Below, one piece after another: positions 34,744 through 42,076 of a DNA stretch of 64,000 nt (its first letter is position 1; every line of letters starts with the position of its first letter). The stretch is from CALGKJ01 sp049322695 (GTDB taxonomy: Bacteria > Bacillota > Clostridia > Lutisporales > Lutisporaceae): positions 244,000-307,999 of the forward strand of contig JBMORW010000016.1 of the NCBI GenBank assembly GCA_049322695.1, written 5' to 3'. A model generated the notes under the pieces. That model ran no database searches. It saw only the letters and a program-made list of their open reading frames with translations, and was not told where the DNA came from. The translations under genes and the position numbers were made by a program.

Positions 34744-35400
34744 ATGTCAAGAATTACAAAAAGCCCTGAAGAGAGAAAAACAGAGATTATGAATGCAGCT
34801 TGGGAACTATTTAACTCGAAAGGTTATGAGAAGACCTCTGTCAATGATATTCTTCAAAGGGTTGGAATTGCAAAGGGGACTTTCTATTACTACTTCAAGT
34901 CGAAGGATGAGGTGCTGGATGCAGTAATAGAAAGAGGAGTGCACAAACAGATTCAAGGTATGAGACATATAGTCGAGGATAGCAGCATAAATGCGATAGA
35001 AAAAATCAAAAGAATGTTCATGAAAGACAAGCAAATGCATACTGACAATGCAGAGTTTTTAGATTATCTGCATAAAAAGGAAAACATAGTAATGCATCAA
35101 AAAAGCTTGGTGCTTTCTATAAAAAAGATTTCTCCCATGTTTTCAGAAGTTATTATGCAGGGGATTAGGGAGAAGCTGTTTTATACAGAACATCCGCTGG
35201 AGTTGACAGAATTTATACTGACAGGATTTAGCTTTCTGTTTGATCCCTCAATTTTTCCATGGAGTAAGGAAGAGTATAAGTCAAGATTCAAGGCACTTGA
35301 AGACATTTTTGAAACCACATTGAGAGCAGAAAAGGGAAGCTTTAGCTTCTTATCAGGCATCATAGACGAGATGCTGAAACACTGTCAAACTGGGAGGTAA
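34744..35400 (+). CDS. TetR-family regulator
   Basis: 218 residues, AGGAGGAG before the ATG. N-terminal TetR helix-turn-helix (~10-58): 'ERKTEIMNAAWELFNSKGYEKTSVNDILQRVGIAKGTFYYYFKSKDEVLDAVIERG'. The C-terminal ligand-binding region is helical and not assignable. The palindrome over the start site makes autorepression likely. First gene of a cassette with a methyltransferase and a MATE pump. Confidence 0.95.
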   Translation: MSRITKSPEERKTEIMNAAWELFNSKGYEKTSVNDILQRVGIAKGTFYYYFKSKDEVLDAVIERGVHKQIQGMRHIVEDSSINAIEKIKRMFMKDKQMHTDNAEFLDYLHKKENIVMHQKSLVLSIKKISPMFSEVIMQGIREKLFYTEHPLELTEFILTGFSFLFDPSIFPWSKEEYKSRFKALEDIFETTLRAEKGSFSFLSGIIDEMLKHCQTGR

Positions 35401-35403
35401 ATT

Positions 35404-35967
35404 ATGAGTGATAATGTGTGTCCGTGGTGGATGGGATACCTGCTTTTAAATCCGATAAGAAGATTAATCCAAAATCCCGATGATATTCTTAAAAATTACG
35501 TCGGACCTAAAATGATGGTTGTGGATATAGGCTGTGCTATGGGGTATTTCAGTCTCCCCATGGCAAAGCTAGTTGGGGAACAAGGTAAGGTTGTATGCAT
35601 TGATATGCAGGATAAAATGCTTGAAATATTGTACAAAAGAGCAAGGAAGGCAGGGTTGGATGGCTGTATAGAAACAAGAAAGTGCAGCCAGAATGCACTT
35701 CTTATTGATGACCTTAGAGAAACAGTTGATTTTGTACTTGCCTTTGCCGTAGTACATGAGGTGCCTGATAAAGGCAGACTGTTTAGAGAAATAAATATGG
35801 CGCTAAAAAAAGGCGGTAGCCTGCTTGTAGCTGAACCGACAGGGCATGTGAGCGCTGAGGATTTCAATACCAGTATTTCTATAGCCGAGAAATCAGGCTT
35901 TAGTATATCGAAGCAGCTTGATATAGGAAAAAGCAGATCGGTGCTATTGCTTAAGAACAAGGGTTGA
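35404..35967 (+). CDS. Class I SAM-dependent methyltransferase
   Basis: 187 residues, GGGAGGT before the ATG, 3 bases after the TetR gene. SAM motif I 'VVDIGCAMGYFSLPMAKLV', acidic 'VVCIDMQDKML', motif with 'DFVLAFAVVHEVPD', and 'LKKGGSLLVAEPTGHV'. Substrate unknown; co-expression with a TetR sensor and drug-efflux protein suggests modification of a toxic compound (inference). Starts 'MSDNVCPWWMGYLLLNPIRRLIQNP', typical of a group of small anaerobe methyltransferases. Confidence 0.88.
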   Translation: MSDNVCPWWMGYLLLNPIRRLIQNPDDILKNYVGPKMMVVDIGCAMGYFSLPMAKLVGEQGKVVCIDMQDKMLEILYKRARKAGLDGCIETRKCSQNALLIDDLRETVDFVLAFAVVHEVPDKGRLFREINMALKKGGSLLVAEPTGHVSAEDFNTSISIAEKSGFSISKQLDIGKSRSVLLLKNKG

Positions 35968-36053
35968 TAGTGGCCAGAACAAACCTGTCTCTACGCGCCT
36001 TGTATAAAGATCGATAATTTATTTGGCATTATCAGCAAAACAAGGAGGATACA

Positions 36054-37406
36054 ATGATAAGACACAGTGAAAAGCTTGGTACAGAAAAGATAGGTACCCT
36101 TTTGGTACAGATGTCATTACCTGCTATAATAGGCATGATGATTAACAGCTTGTATAACGTGGTAGATACAATATTCATTGGTCAGGGAGTAGGTCCTATG
36201 GCAATAGGAGGCTTGGCTATAGCATTTCCCATTCAAATGCTTACTATGGGTTTCTCTCAGCTGGTAGGCATTGGTGCTGCATCATCAGTATCCAGAAACC
36301 TGGGCGCAAAAAACGTTGAAAAAGCTGACACTGTTGCAGGTAATGCATATACTCTGATAATTCTGATTAGCTTGTTTTTTGCTTCTGTGGGACTTTTATT
36401 TACAGATCCAATGTTGAGATTGTTTGGAGCAACAGATGGCCTGATTCCATATGCAAGAGACTATGTAAGGGTTATTTTTTTGGGCAGTGTGTTTTTCTCT
36501 TTCTCAATGTCTGCTCAGTATATGATACAAGCAGAGGGTAATGCCAAGATAGCAATGACCTCGACCTTAATAGGAGGACTGCTTAATATAGCATTAGACC
36601 CACTGTTTATTTTCGGTTTCAAGATGGGTATAAAGGGGGCAGCATATGCAACTATTATATCTCAGTTTGTTTCATTTGTTTTTATAATTACTTTTTTGTA
36701 TAGTGGAAAAAGCTCCTTGAAGGTTAAACTGCATCATCTGCGACTAAAGAAGGATATTATCAAAGAAATATTCTCAGTAGGTACTTCTGCATTTGCAAGA
36801 AGCATAACAGGTACAATATTTGCAATAGTGATAAACAACTCTCTGAAAATATATGGAGGAGATATTGCTATAACTGTATTTGGAATAGTCAACCGTACAA
36901 TTGCCTTTTTATTCCTGCCTATTATAGGAGTGGTTCAAGGAATGCAGCCTATTGCAGGCTATAACTATGGAGCAAAGCAAATTGACAGGGTTAAAAAGGT
37001 AGTTAAGCTTGCGATATTTGCTTCGACTGCGATTTCTATATTAGGGTGGATTATCGGACAATCTGTTCCACACATAATTATCAGAGCCTTTACGTCGGAT
37101 AAGGATATTATTTCACAGGGATCTTATGCATTCAGGATAATCATAGCCGCTATACCGTTCCTTGGCGTACAATTTGTAGGAGCTACACTTTTTCAATCCC
37201 TTGGTAAGGCAGTTCCGGCAATAATACTTTCACTGCTAAGGCAGTTTATACTTCTTACACCATTGATACTTATTCTTCCAAGGTTGTTTGACCTGGGGCT
37301 TAAGGGAGTATGGATAGCTTTTCCTATAGCTGATACAATGGCTGTACTGATTACTTCTGCGCTCTTAAAAAGTGAAATGAACAAGATAAGTATGGAAACA
37401 GTATAA
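36054..37406 (+). CDS. MATE-family multidrug efflux transporter
   Basis: 450 residues, AAGGAGG before the ATG. Twelve membrane helices in two similar halves; 'LLVQMSLPAIIGMMINSLYNVVDTIFIGQGVGPMAIGGLAIAFP' at the N-terminus and 'GVVQGMQPIAGYNYGAKQIDRVKK' in the second half are MATE hallmarks. Couples Na+ or H+ influx to drug export. It shares the TetR-controlled transcript with the methyltransferase (86-base gap with no terminator). Confidence 0.95.
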   Translation: MIRHSEKLGTEKIGTLLVQMSLPAIIGMMINSLYNVVDTIFIGQGVGPMAIGGLAIAFPIQMLTMGFSQLVGIGAASSVSRNLGAKNVEKADTVAGNAYTLIILISLFFASVGLLFTDPMLRLFGATDGLIPYARDYVRVIFLGSVFFSFSMSAQYMIQAEGNAKIAMTSTLIGGLLNIALDPLFIFGFKMGIKGAAYATIISQFVSFVFIITFLYSGKSSLKVKLHHLRLKKDIIKEIFSVGTSAFARSITGTIFAIVINNSLKIYGGDIAITVFGIVNRTIAFLFLPIIGVVQGMQPIAGYNYGAKQIDRVKKVVKLAIFASTAISILGWIIGQSVPHIIIRAFTSDKDIISQGSYAFRIIIAAIPFLGVQFVGATLFQSLGKAVPAIILSLLRQFILLTPLILILPRLFDLGLKGVWIAFPIADTMAVLITSALLKSEMNKISMETV

Positions 37407-37436
37407 AATAATAGATATGCAGAATTACATAAGTAA

Positions 37437-37478
37437 GCCGGCTAATAAGCATTAATCTTATTAGCCGGCACATTTTTT
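37437..37478 (+). terminator. Terminator of the TetR-MATE operon
   Basis: GCCGGCTAATAAG and CTTATTAGCCGGC pair perfectly, then ACATTTTTT. Confidence 0.92.
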
Positions 37479-37502
37479 ATGTAGGGGGAAGGTCGACTTT
37501 GT

Positions 37503-37679
37503 CTAATCTCTATAACCTGACAAGTTTTGATTAACAGAGTTAAGAGTATTAATAGCCTGTTGAATTATATTTCTGTTATCCTGCTTTTCTACTGAATTAA
37601 GAGCCTGCTGCAATGAGCCTAATGCTGTCTGTACATTCGACCTGCTTTGGTCAACAAATTGCTTTGCTGTTCCCGACAT
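37503..37679 (-). CDS. Small Gln/Asn-rich helical protein
   Basis: 58 residues with GGTGGTGAT before the ATG. Nearly uncharged, amphipathic and helical (repeated Q/N with L/V/I: 'QTALGSLQQALNSVEKQ', 'IIQQAINTLNSVNQNL'). No signal peptide or Cys. It resembles small spore-associated or coat-type proteins only in composition; I cannot name a family. Confidence 0.65.
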   Translation of the reverse strand: MSGTAKQFVDQSRSNVQTALGSLQQALNSVEKQDNRNIIQQAINTLNSVNQNLSGYRD

Positions 37680-37772
37680 TTAATCACCACCTTTAAAAAT
37701 TTTCAGTAATAGTATAATGCAGGCAGCGATTTTTATTCGTAATTGTATTTAATATTTGATTATTTATGTATT

Positions 37773-38384
37773 TTATTTTTTCATTTCCTGCTTTCCGGTA
37801 ACCTTGCTCTTCTCATCCATTTTAAATGTGGCTTTTGCATCATCATTAGTGAAGTATACATTTCCATCTACAGTTGCATCAACCAGCTGGAAGTTGGAAG
37901 CAGAAACATACAGGTCTCCCTTAAAGGTTCCGCTCTGTATGCGCGCATTGGGGCTGTTGATTGTAAATCTTGGTGCTGTCAAAGTAAATCTCTTGGTTAC
38001 ATTGCGGTTTTCATCCTGCTCATACAGTGCGACTTTACGCTGAATAATATCTTTTCCCGCATCGTCTTTTTTTCCATTTTTGTACTCGCCGTCAAGCGAA
38101 ATATCCTGGCCTATAGTCAGGTCCTTTGTCAAGCATATAATCCAGGTTCCATCAGTTGCACCTATGGCCTTGATAAATGCAGCCTCATCGGCTACTATTG
38201 ATGCAGTTGTAACAACATCCGGTGATGTCTCAGGCGGTGTTGTCTGCGTAGGTGTCGGCGTTGTTTCACCCGGAGTAGGTGTAGGCGTCGGAGCAGGAGT
38301 TTCAGCCGGCTGCTGAGCGCATCCGACAAAAAGTGTAAATAATAATGCAACTGTTAAGACTAATGCTAAGTTTTTAAATTTCAT
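37773..38384 (-). CDS. Lipoprotein with Pro/Thr linker and beta-rich domain
   Basis: 203 residues from ATG 38384 (GAGGAGG upstream; the longer frame begins in that site). Lipobox FVGC at ~18-21, a 35-residue Pro/Thr-rich linker, then a beta-rich domain (~65-203) with 'IICLTKDLTIGQDISLDGEYKNGKKDD', 'RFTLTAPRFTINSPNARIQSGTFKGDLYVSASNFQLVDATVDGNVYF'. The repeated strand pattern suggests a right-handed beta-helix/polymer-like domain. Cell-surface protein of unknown ligand. The DUF418 terminator lies upstream, so this gene has its own promoter. Confidence 0.8.
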   Translation of the reverse strand: MKFKNLALVLTVALLFTLFVGCAQQPAETPAPTPTPTPGETTPTPTQTTPPETSPDVVTTASIVADEAAFIKAIGATDGTWIICLTKDLTIGQDISLDGEYKNGKKDDAGKDIIQRKVALYEQDENRNVTKRFTLTAPRFTINSPNARIQSGTFKGDLYVSASNFQLVDATVDGNVYFTNDDAKATFKMDEKSKVTGKQEMKK

Positions 38385-38461
38385 AATAATCCTCCTCATT
38401 TTTATAGTAATTTGTCATAAGTACATTATTACCAAAAACTTAAACATTAAACATATTTCAT

Positions 38462-38503
38462 ACTAAAAATAAAAGCTTCAGTACTTTGTATGTACTGAAG
38501 CTT
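38462..38503 (-). terminator. Terminator of the DUF418 gene
   Basis: AAGCTTCAGTAC pairs with GTACTGAAGCTT across a 7-base loop; on the minus strand it is followed by TTATTTTTAG. Confidence 0.85.
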
Positions 38504-38510
38504 AATAGTT

Positions 38511-39755
38511 TTATACAACTCCCTTGTAGGTCAGATATCTCCAGACCCATTCAAAGGGACCATATTTGAACTTGCTTAACCAGATTTTACTTATAAATAT
38601 CTGTGCAATATATATTGCCAAGGTTATTAGAACTCCAAGTGAAACTCCTATCCTGTATACCAAACCTAATCCATGACCATAGAAAATAAGTGATAATGTA
38701 ATGCATTGCACCAGATAATTGGTTAAAGCCATTTGTCCCATGTAGCTCAATGGTGACAGAAGCTTTTTAAAGCTATCTTTTCTACTAAGCTGAATCAAGC
38801 TTGTTATGTAGAATAATGAAAGAGACACAGTAGCTATTTCCTTGAAAAAAGTGATTATTGGTGCTGAGAGTATCTGATTAAAGGGAATAACTTCAGATTG
38901 AATCAGTGCATATGTCAGTGTTGCTATGATTCCCACAACACCGCCTATTCTCCAGGTTTTTCTTATAAGCTCCATGTTACCCTCTATATCGCTGAATATC
39001 TTTCTTTTTCCTACATATAAGCCAATTAAAAACATACCAAGTATTTTAGGCATCAAAAAGACTAGATTCATCAATATGAAAATTGATTCAAAGCTTAATC
39101 TATAGCCGACTATATCAAGGAAAGAGCCATCCTGATATATTTCCACTGATTTTTCTGCCATAGCTTTTACGGATGCTTCCTGAGCTTCAAGCATTTGAGG
39201 AGGGAGCAGAGCGCTGCCCAAGCTGTTTAACAGTATGAAGCCGAAAAATATGACGGTAGAAAAAATAAGCAGACCTATTATCCAGTTTCTTATGGTCTTA
39301 GTGCTTCTGTTAATGAAAAGCATTAAGAGAAAGCCGACTATGCCATACACGTGAAGTATATCACCATACCAAACGAGTGAAAAATTTAATACGCCAAATA
39401 GCAAAAGAAAAAATGAGCGCCGTCTGAACAGCTTTTTGGAAGAGCAGCCTTTAGCTTCGGCTCTTTCCATAAAAATACAGAAGCCTAAGCCAAATAAAAA
39501 TGAAAATATGGTGTAGAACTTGCCTTCGCCGAACAGCTGTATAAATAAAGCAGCCAATTTATCGGAGAAGACCCCTACATTCCAAGGGTTGGTTAAAGGT
39601 GCGCCCATTGCTGATTTTGACATCAGCGTAGTATTGAACATTGCAGTATTTACCAATAGTACTCCAAATAGTGCAAAACCTCTTATAATATCAAGTTCTT
39701 TGATTCTCTCAGGTCTTGAAGTAGGCTTTATTGCCTGTGCTTCTACGTTTGTCAA
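38511..39755 (-). CDS. DUF418-domain membrane protein (YeiB-like)
   Basis: 414 residues from TTG 39755, preceded by GGGGGG at good distance. Family signature: 'ERIKELDIIRGFALFGVLLVN' at the N-terminus, 'FYTIFSFLFGLGFCIFMERAE', and the DUF418 C-terminal block 'SPLSYMGQMALTNYLVQCI' and 'YGPFEWVWRYLTY'. About ten membrane helices. Related to acyltransferase-like membrane proteins; function unknown. Confidence 0.92.
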   Translation of the reverse strand: MTNVEAQAIKPTSRPERIKELDIIRGFALFGVLLVNTAMFNTTLMSKSAMGAPLTNPWNVGVFSDKLAALFIQLFGEGKFYTIFSFLFGLGFCIFMERAEAKGCSSKKLFRRRSFFLLLFGVLNFSLVWYGDILHVYGIVGFLLMLFINRSTKTIRNWIIGLLIFSTVIFFGFILLNSLGSALLPPQMLEAQEASVKAMAEKSVEIYQDGSFLDIVGYRLSFESIFILMNLVFLMPKILGMFLIGLYVGKRKIFSDIEGNMELIRKTWRIGGVVGIIATLTYALIQSEVIPFNQILSAPIITFFKEIATVSLSLFYITSLIQLSRKDSFKKLLSPLSYMGQMALTNYLVQCITLSLIFYGHGLGLVYRIGVSLGVLITLAIYIAQIFISKIWLSKFKYGPFEWVWRYLTYKGVV

Positions 39756-39904
39756 TGATAGCCCCCCTTTGATTTATATAATATCTTACAGTCTATTATA
39801 TATTAAAAACATGCTGTTGATAACGGGTTAAATATAAGCTTTACTATTTTTGTATAATTATTCTAATACTAATTGTCCTAATAAACAAAGTTGAGATATG
39901 ATGG

Positions 39905-39930
39905 TATAATAGTGTTAACTAAGAAGTTAA
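39905..39930 (+). promoter_or_regulatory. -10 element and palindrome before the MFS gene
   Basis: TATAAT at 39905-39910 is followed at once by TTAACT-AAGA-AGTTAA (39915-39930), a perfect palindrome over the start site. No good -35 at 17 bases is visible. Confidence 0.45.
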
Positions 39931-39955
39931 AGCAAAATACAGGGGGATAAATACG

Positions 39956-41218
39956 ATGAAACTTATGGGATTGTTTAACATTTACAAGGGTCTTCCTAAG
40001 AGCGTTTATATCATATTTTTTGCTCAGATCATAAACCGTTTTGGAGATTTCGTTATGCCGTTCTTGTCACTGCTGCTTATAAAAAAACTGGGGCTGAGCT
40101 ATCAGAGTGCCGGGTTGGCAGTTATGTTTGCTGCACTGTCTTCGGTACCCGGTTCCTTTATCGGCGGAAAGATAGCAGACCACTTTGGAAGAAAAAAGAC
40201 TTATCTTTTTTTCCAGGGAGCAGCAGGAGCATCATTACTGTCTTGTGTGTTTTTTACTAATCCGCATATTATAATAGCTCTTGTGTGCATATCGACATTT
40301 TTGAATGGAGGAGTAAGACCTATTATTTCTGCTGTAATTACTGATGTGCTGCCTGCTGAAAAGAGACAGCAGGGCTTTTCCTTATCCTACCTGGGTATAA
40401 ACATAGGTGTTGCTTTGGGGCCTATAGTATCAGGCTTTCTGTTTAACAGATATATACCACTGATTTTTATAGGTGATGCAATAACTTCATTTATAGCAGT
40501 GGCTCTGGTTGCCTTTAATATAGAAGAAACAATGCCTGACAAAAGCAAATGTGAAAGCACCCGAACTGAGGAAAAGCACGAGGAAGGCAATGTTATCACA
40601 GTACTTCTAAGGAGACCGCAAATTATAGTATTTCTTTTTATTACTATACTGTTAAGCATAGTATATACCCAGCATACCTTTTCGCTGCCTATGATGCTGG
40701 ATAAGGTCTTTTCAGGAGACGGCCCGAGATATTATGGTATAAATATGAGCTTTAATGCAGTGACAGTGCTTTTAATGACTATGATTGTAACACAAGCAAC
40801 TAAAAGGTGGCACCCTCTAAGTGCAATTGCAGTAACAGGATTATTGTATGCAGCAGGCTTCGGGATGGTAGCATTGGTGAACTCACTGCCCCTTTTTCTT
40901 GTATCCACTTATATATGGACTATAGGAGAAATTTTGACTGTCACCAACTTTGGAGTATATATTGCCAATAATACGCCACAAAATTTCAGAGCGAGATTCA
41001 ATGCAGTAACTTCTTTAAGCTGGGCAGCAGGAGCCTCCCTCGGGACTTCCGTAATGGGGATTTATATTGATAAGTTGGGCATTGATGCAGTATGGCCTCT
41101 TACTTTTATTCTTGGCATATTGGGTTCAATAGGAATGTATACTTTGAAGTTAAAAACCGATAAAGCAAAGACAGATGCTGTTGATATAGGCAGCAGCGCT
41201 TCGGATTCTGAGTGCTGA
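39956..41218 (+). CDS. MFS transporter, drug-efflux type
   Basis: 420 residues, AGGGGGAT before the ATG. Twelve helices; 'GGKIADHFGRKKTYLFF' is the MFS motif A loop between helices 2 and 3, and 'LGINIGVALGPIVSGFLF' is motif C of antiporters, which supports export. It is the first gene of a likely operon with the MerR-like protein (26-base gap) and the UvrA paralogue. Confidence 0.92.
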   Translation: MKLMGLFNIYKGLPKSVYIIFFAQIINRFGDFVMPFLSLLLIKKLGLSYQSAGLAVMFAALSSVPGSFIGGKIADHFGRKKTYLFFQGAAGASLLSCVFFTNPHIIIALVCISTFLNGGVRPIISAVITDVLPAEKRQQGFSLSYLGINIGVALGPIVSGFLFNRYIPLIFIGDAITSFIAVALVAFNIEETMPDKSKCESTRTEEKHEEGNVITVLLRRPQIIVFLFITILLSIVYTQHTFSLPMMLDKVFSGDGPRYYGINMSFNAVTVLLMTMIVTQATKRWHPLSAIAVTGLLYAAGFGMVALVNSLPLFLVSTYIWTIGEILTVTNFGVYIANNTPQNFRARFNAVTSLSWAAGASLGTSVMGIYIDKLGIDAVWPLTFILGILGSIGMYTLKLKTDKAKTDAVDIGSSASDSEC

Positions 41219-41244
41219 TTATTATATAAATGGGAAGTGGAAGC

Positions 41245-41994
41245 ATGAAATATTATAAAACCTCTGAAATTGCAAGAGAAGTAAAGGTCCATCCAAATAC
41301 TGTCCGTTTGTATGAAGCTTGGGGATTACTTCAGAGTGTTCCTCGCAATAGTAAGGGCTATAGACTATACTCAGAAAGACATCTTGAGCAGATGCGCCTT
41401 TCCAGAATAGCACTAAAGTGCGATTTTTGTGCAGGAAATATAAGAAAATTAGCAACTCACATAGTAAAAACAGCAGCAGAAGGTGATATCGATGCTGCAT
41501 TAAATGAAGCCTATGAATACAGAACACATGTGAAAAGTGAGCTTTCAAAGGCGGAGGAAGCGCTTGCAATTATACAGAAGTGGATTTCGGGAGAGCTATA
41601 TGAAGCAACAGGAGCATTTCTAAAGAGGAAAGACACAGCGGGGTTTCTGGGTGTATCCATAGATGTTTTGAGAAGCTGGGAACGTAACGGACTTATAGAT
41701 GTGCCGAGAAATCCGGCAAATGGTTATAGAGAATATGGAAATATAGAGATAATAAGGCTGAAGGTAATAAGAACCCTAAGATCTGCTAACTACAGCATGA
41801 TGGCTATTTTGAAAATGCTCAAGCATATAGATTTTGGAAAGCAAGCCGATGCTGGGAGTCTCATGGATATTATGACTGCCAGTGAGGACATGCGATATGC
41901 TACTGACTATTGGATAACCACCCTTAAGGGAACAGAAAAAGATACTGAAAGGATTATAGATCAGCTTATTTATATGAAGAAAAATTTCACATAA
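41245..41994 (+). CDS. Regulator with two tandem MerR DNA-binding domains
   Basis: 249 residues from ATG 41245 (GGAAGTGGAAGC upstream; the ATG 5 codons earlier has no site). First MerR domain ~1-70: 'YYKTSEIAREVKVHPNTVRLYEAWGLLQSVPRNSKGYRLYSERHLEQMR'. A coiled coil (~75-115) joins it to a second MerR domain ~120-190: 'RKDTAGFLGVSIDVLRSWERNGLIDVPRNPANGYREYGNIEIIRLKVIRTL'. Normal MerR proteins carry one domain per chain and dimerise. This one could fold into a monomeric pseudo-dimer or read a longer operator. No metal-binding Cys triad is seen; drug sensing is more likely. Confidence 0.92.
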   Translation: MKYYKTSEIAREVKVHPNTVRLYEAWGLLQSVPRNSKGYRLYSERHLEQMRLSRIALKCDFCAGNIRKLATHIVKTAAEGDIDAALNEAYEYRTHVKSELSKAEEALAIIQKWISGELYEATGAFLKRKDTAGFLGVSIDVLRSWERNGLIDVPRNPANGYREYGNIEIIRLKVIRTLRSANYSMMAILKMLKHIDFGKQADAGSLMDIMTASEDMRYATDYWITTLKGTEKDTERIIDQLIYMKKNFT

Positions 41995-42076
41995 CTAAAA
42001 CCCTCCATTATATCACCAGAGTTATTTGCACTTGTATAATTTATATATAAACCTTTTTAATGGGAGGATAGTTATT

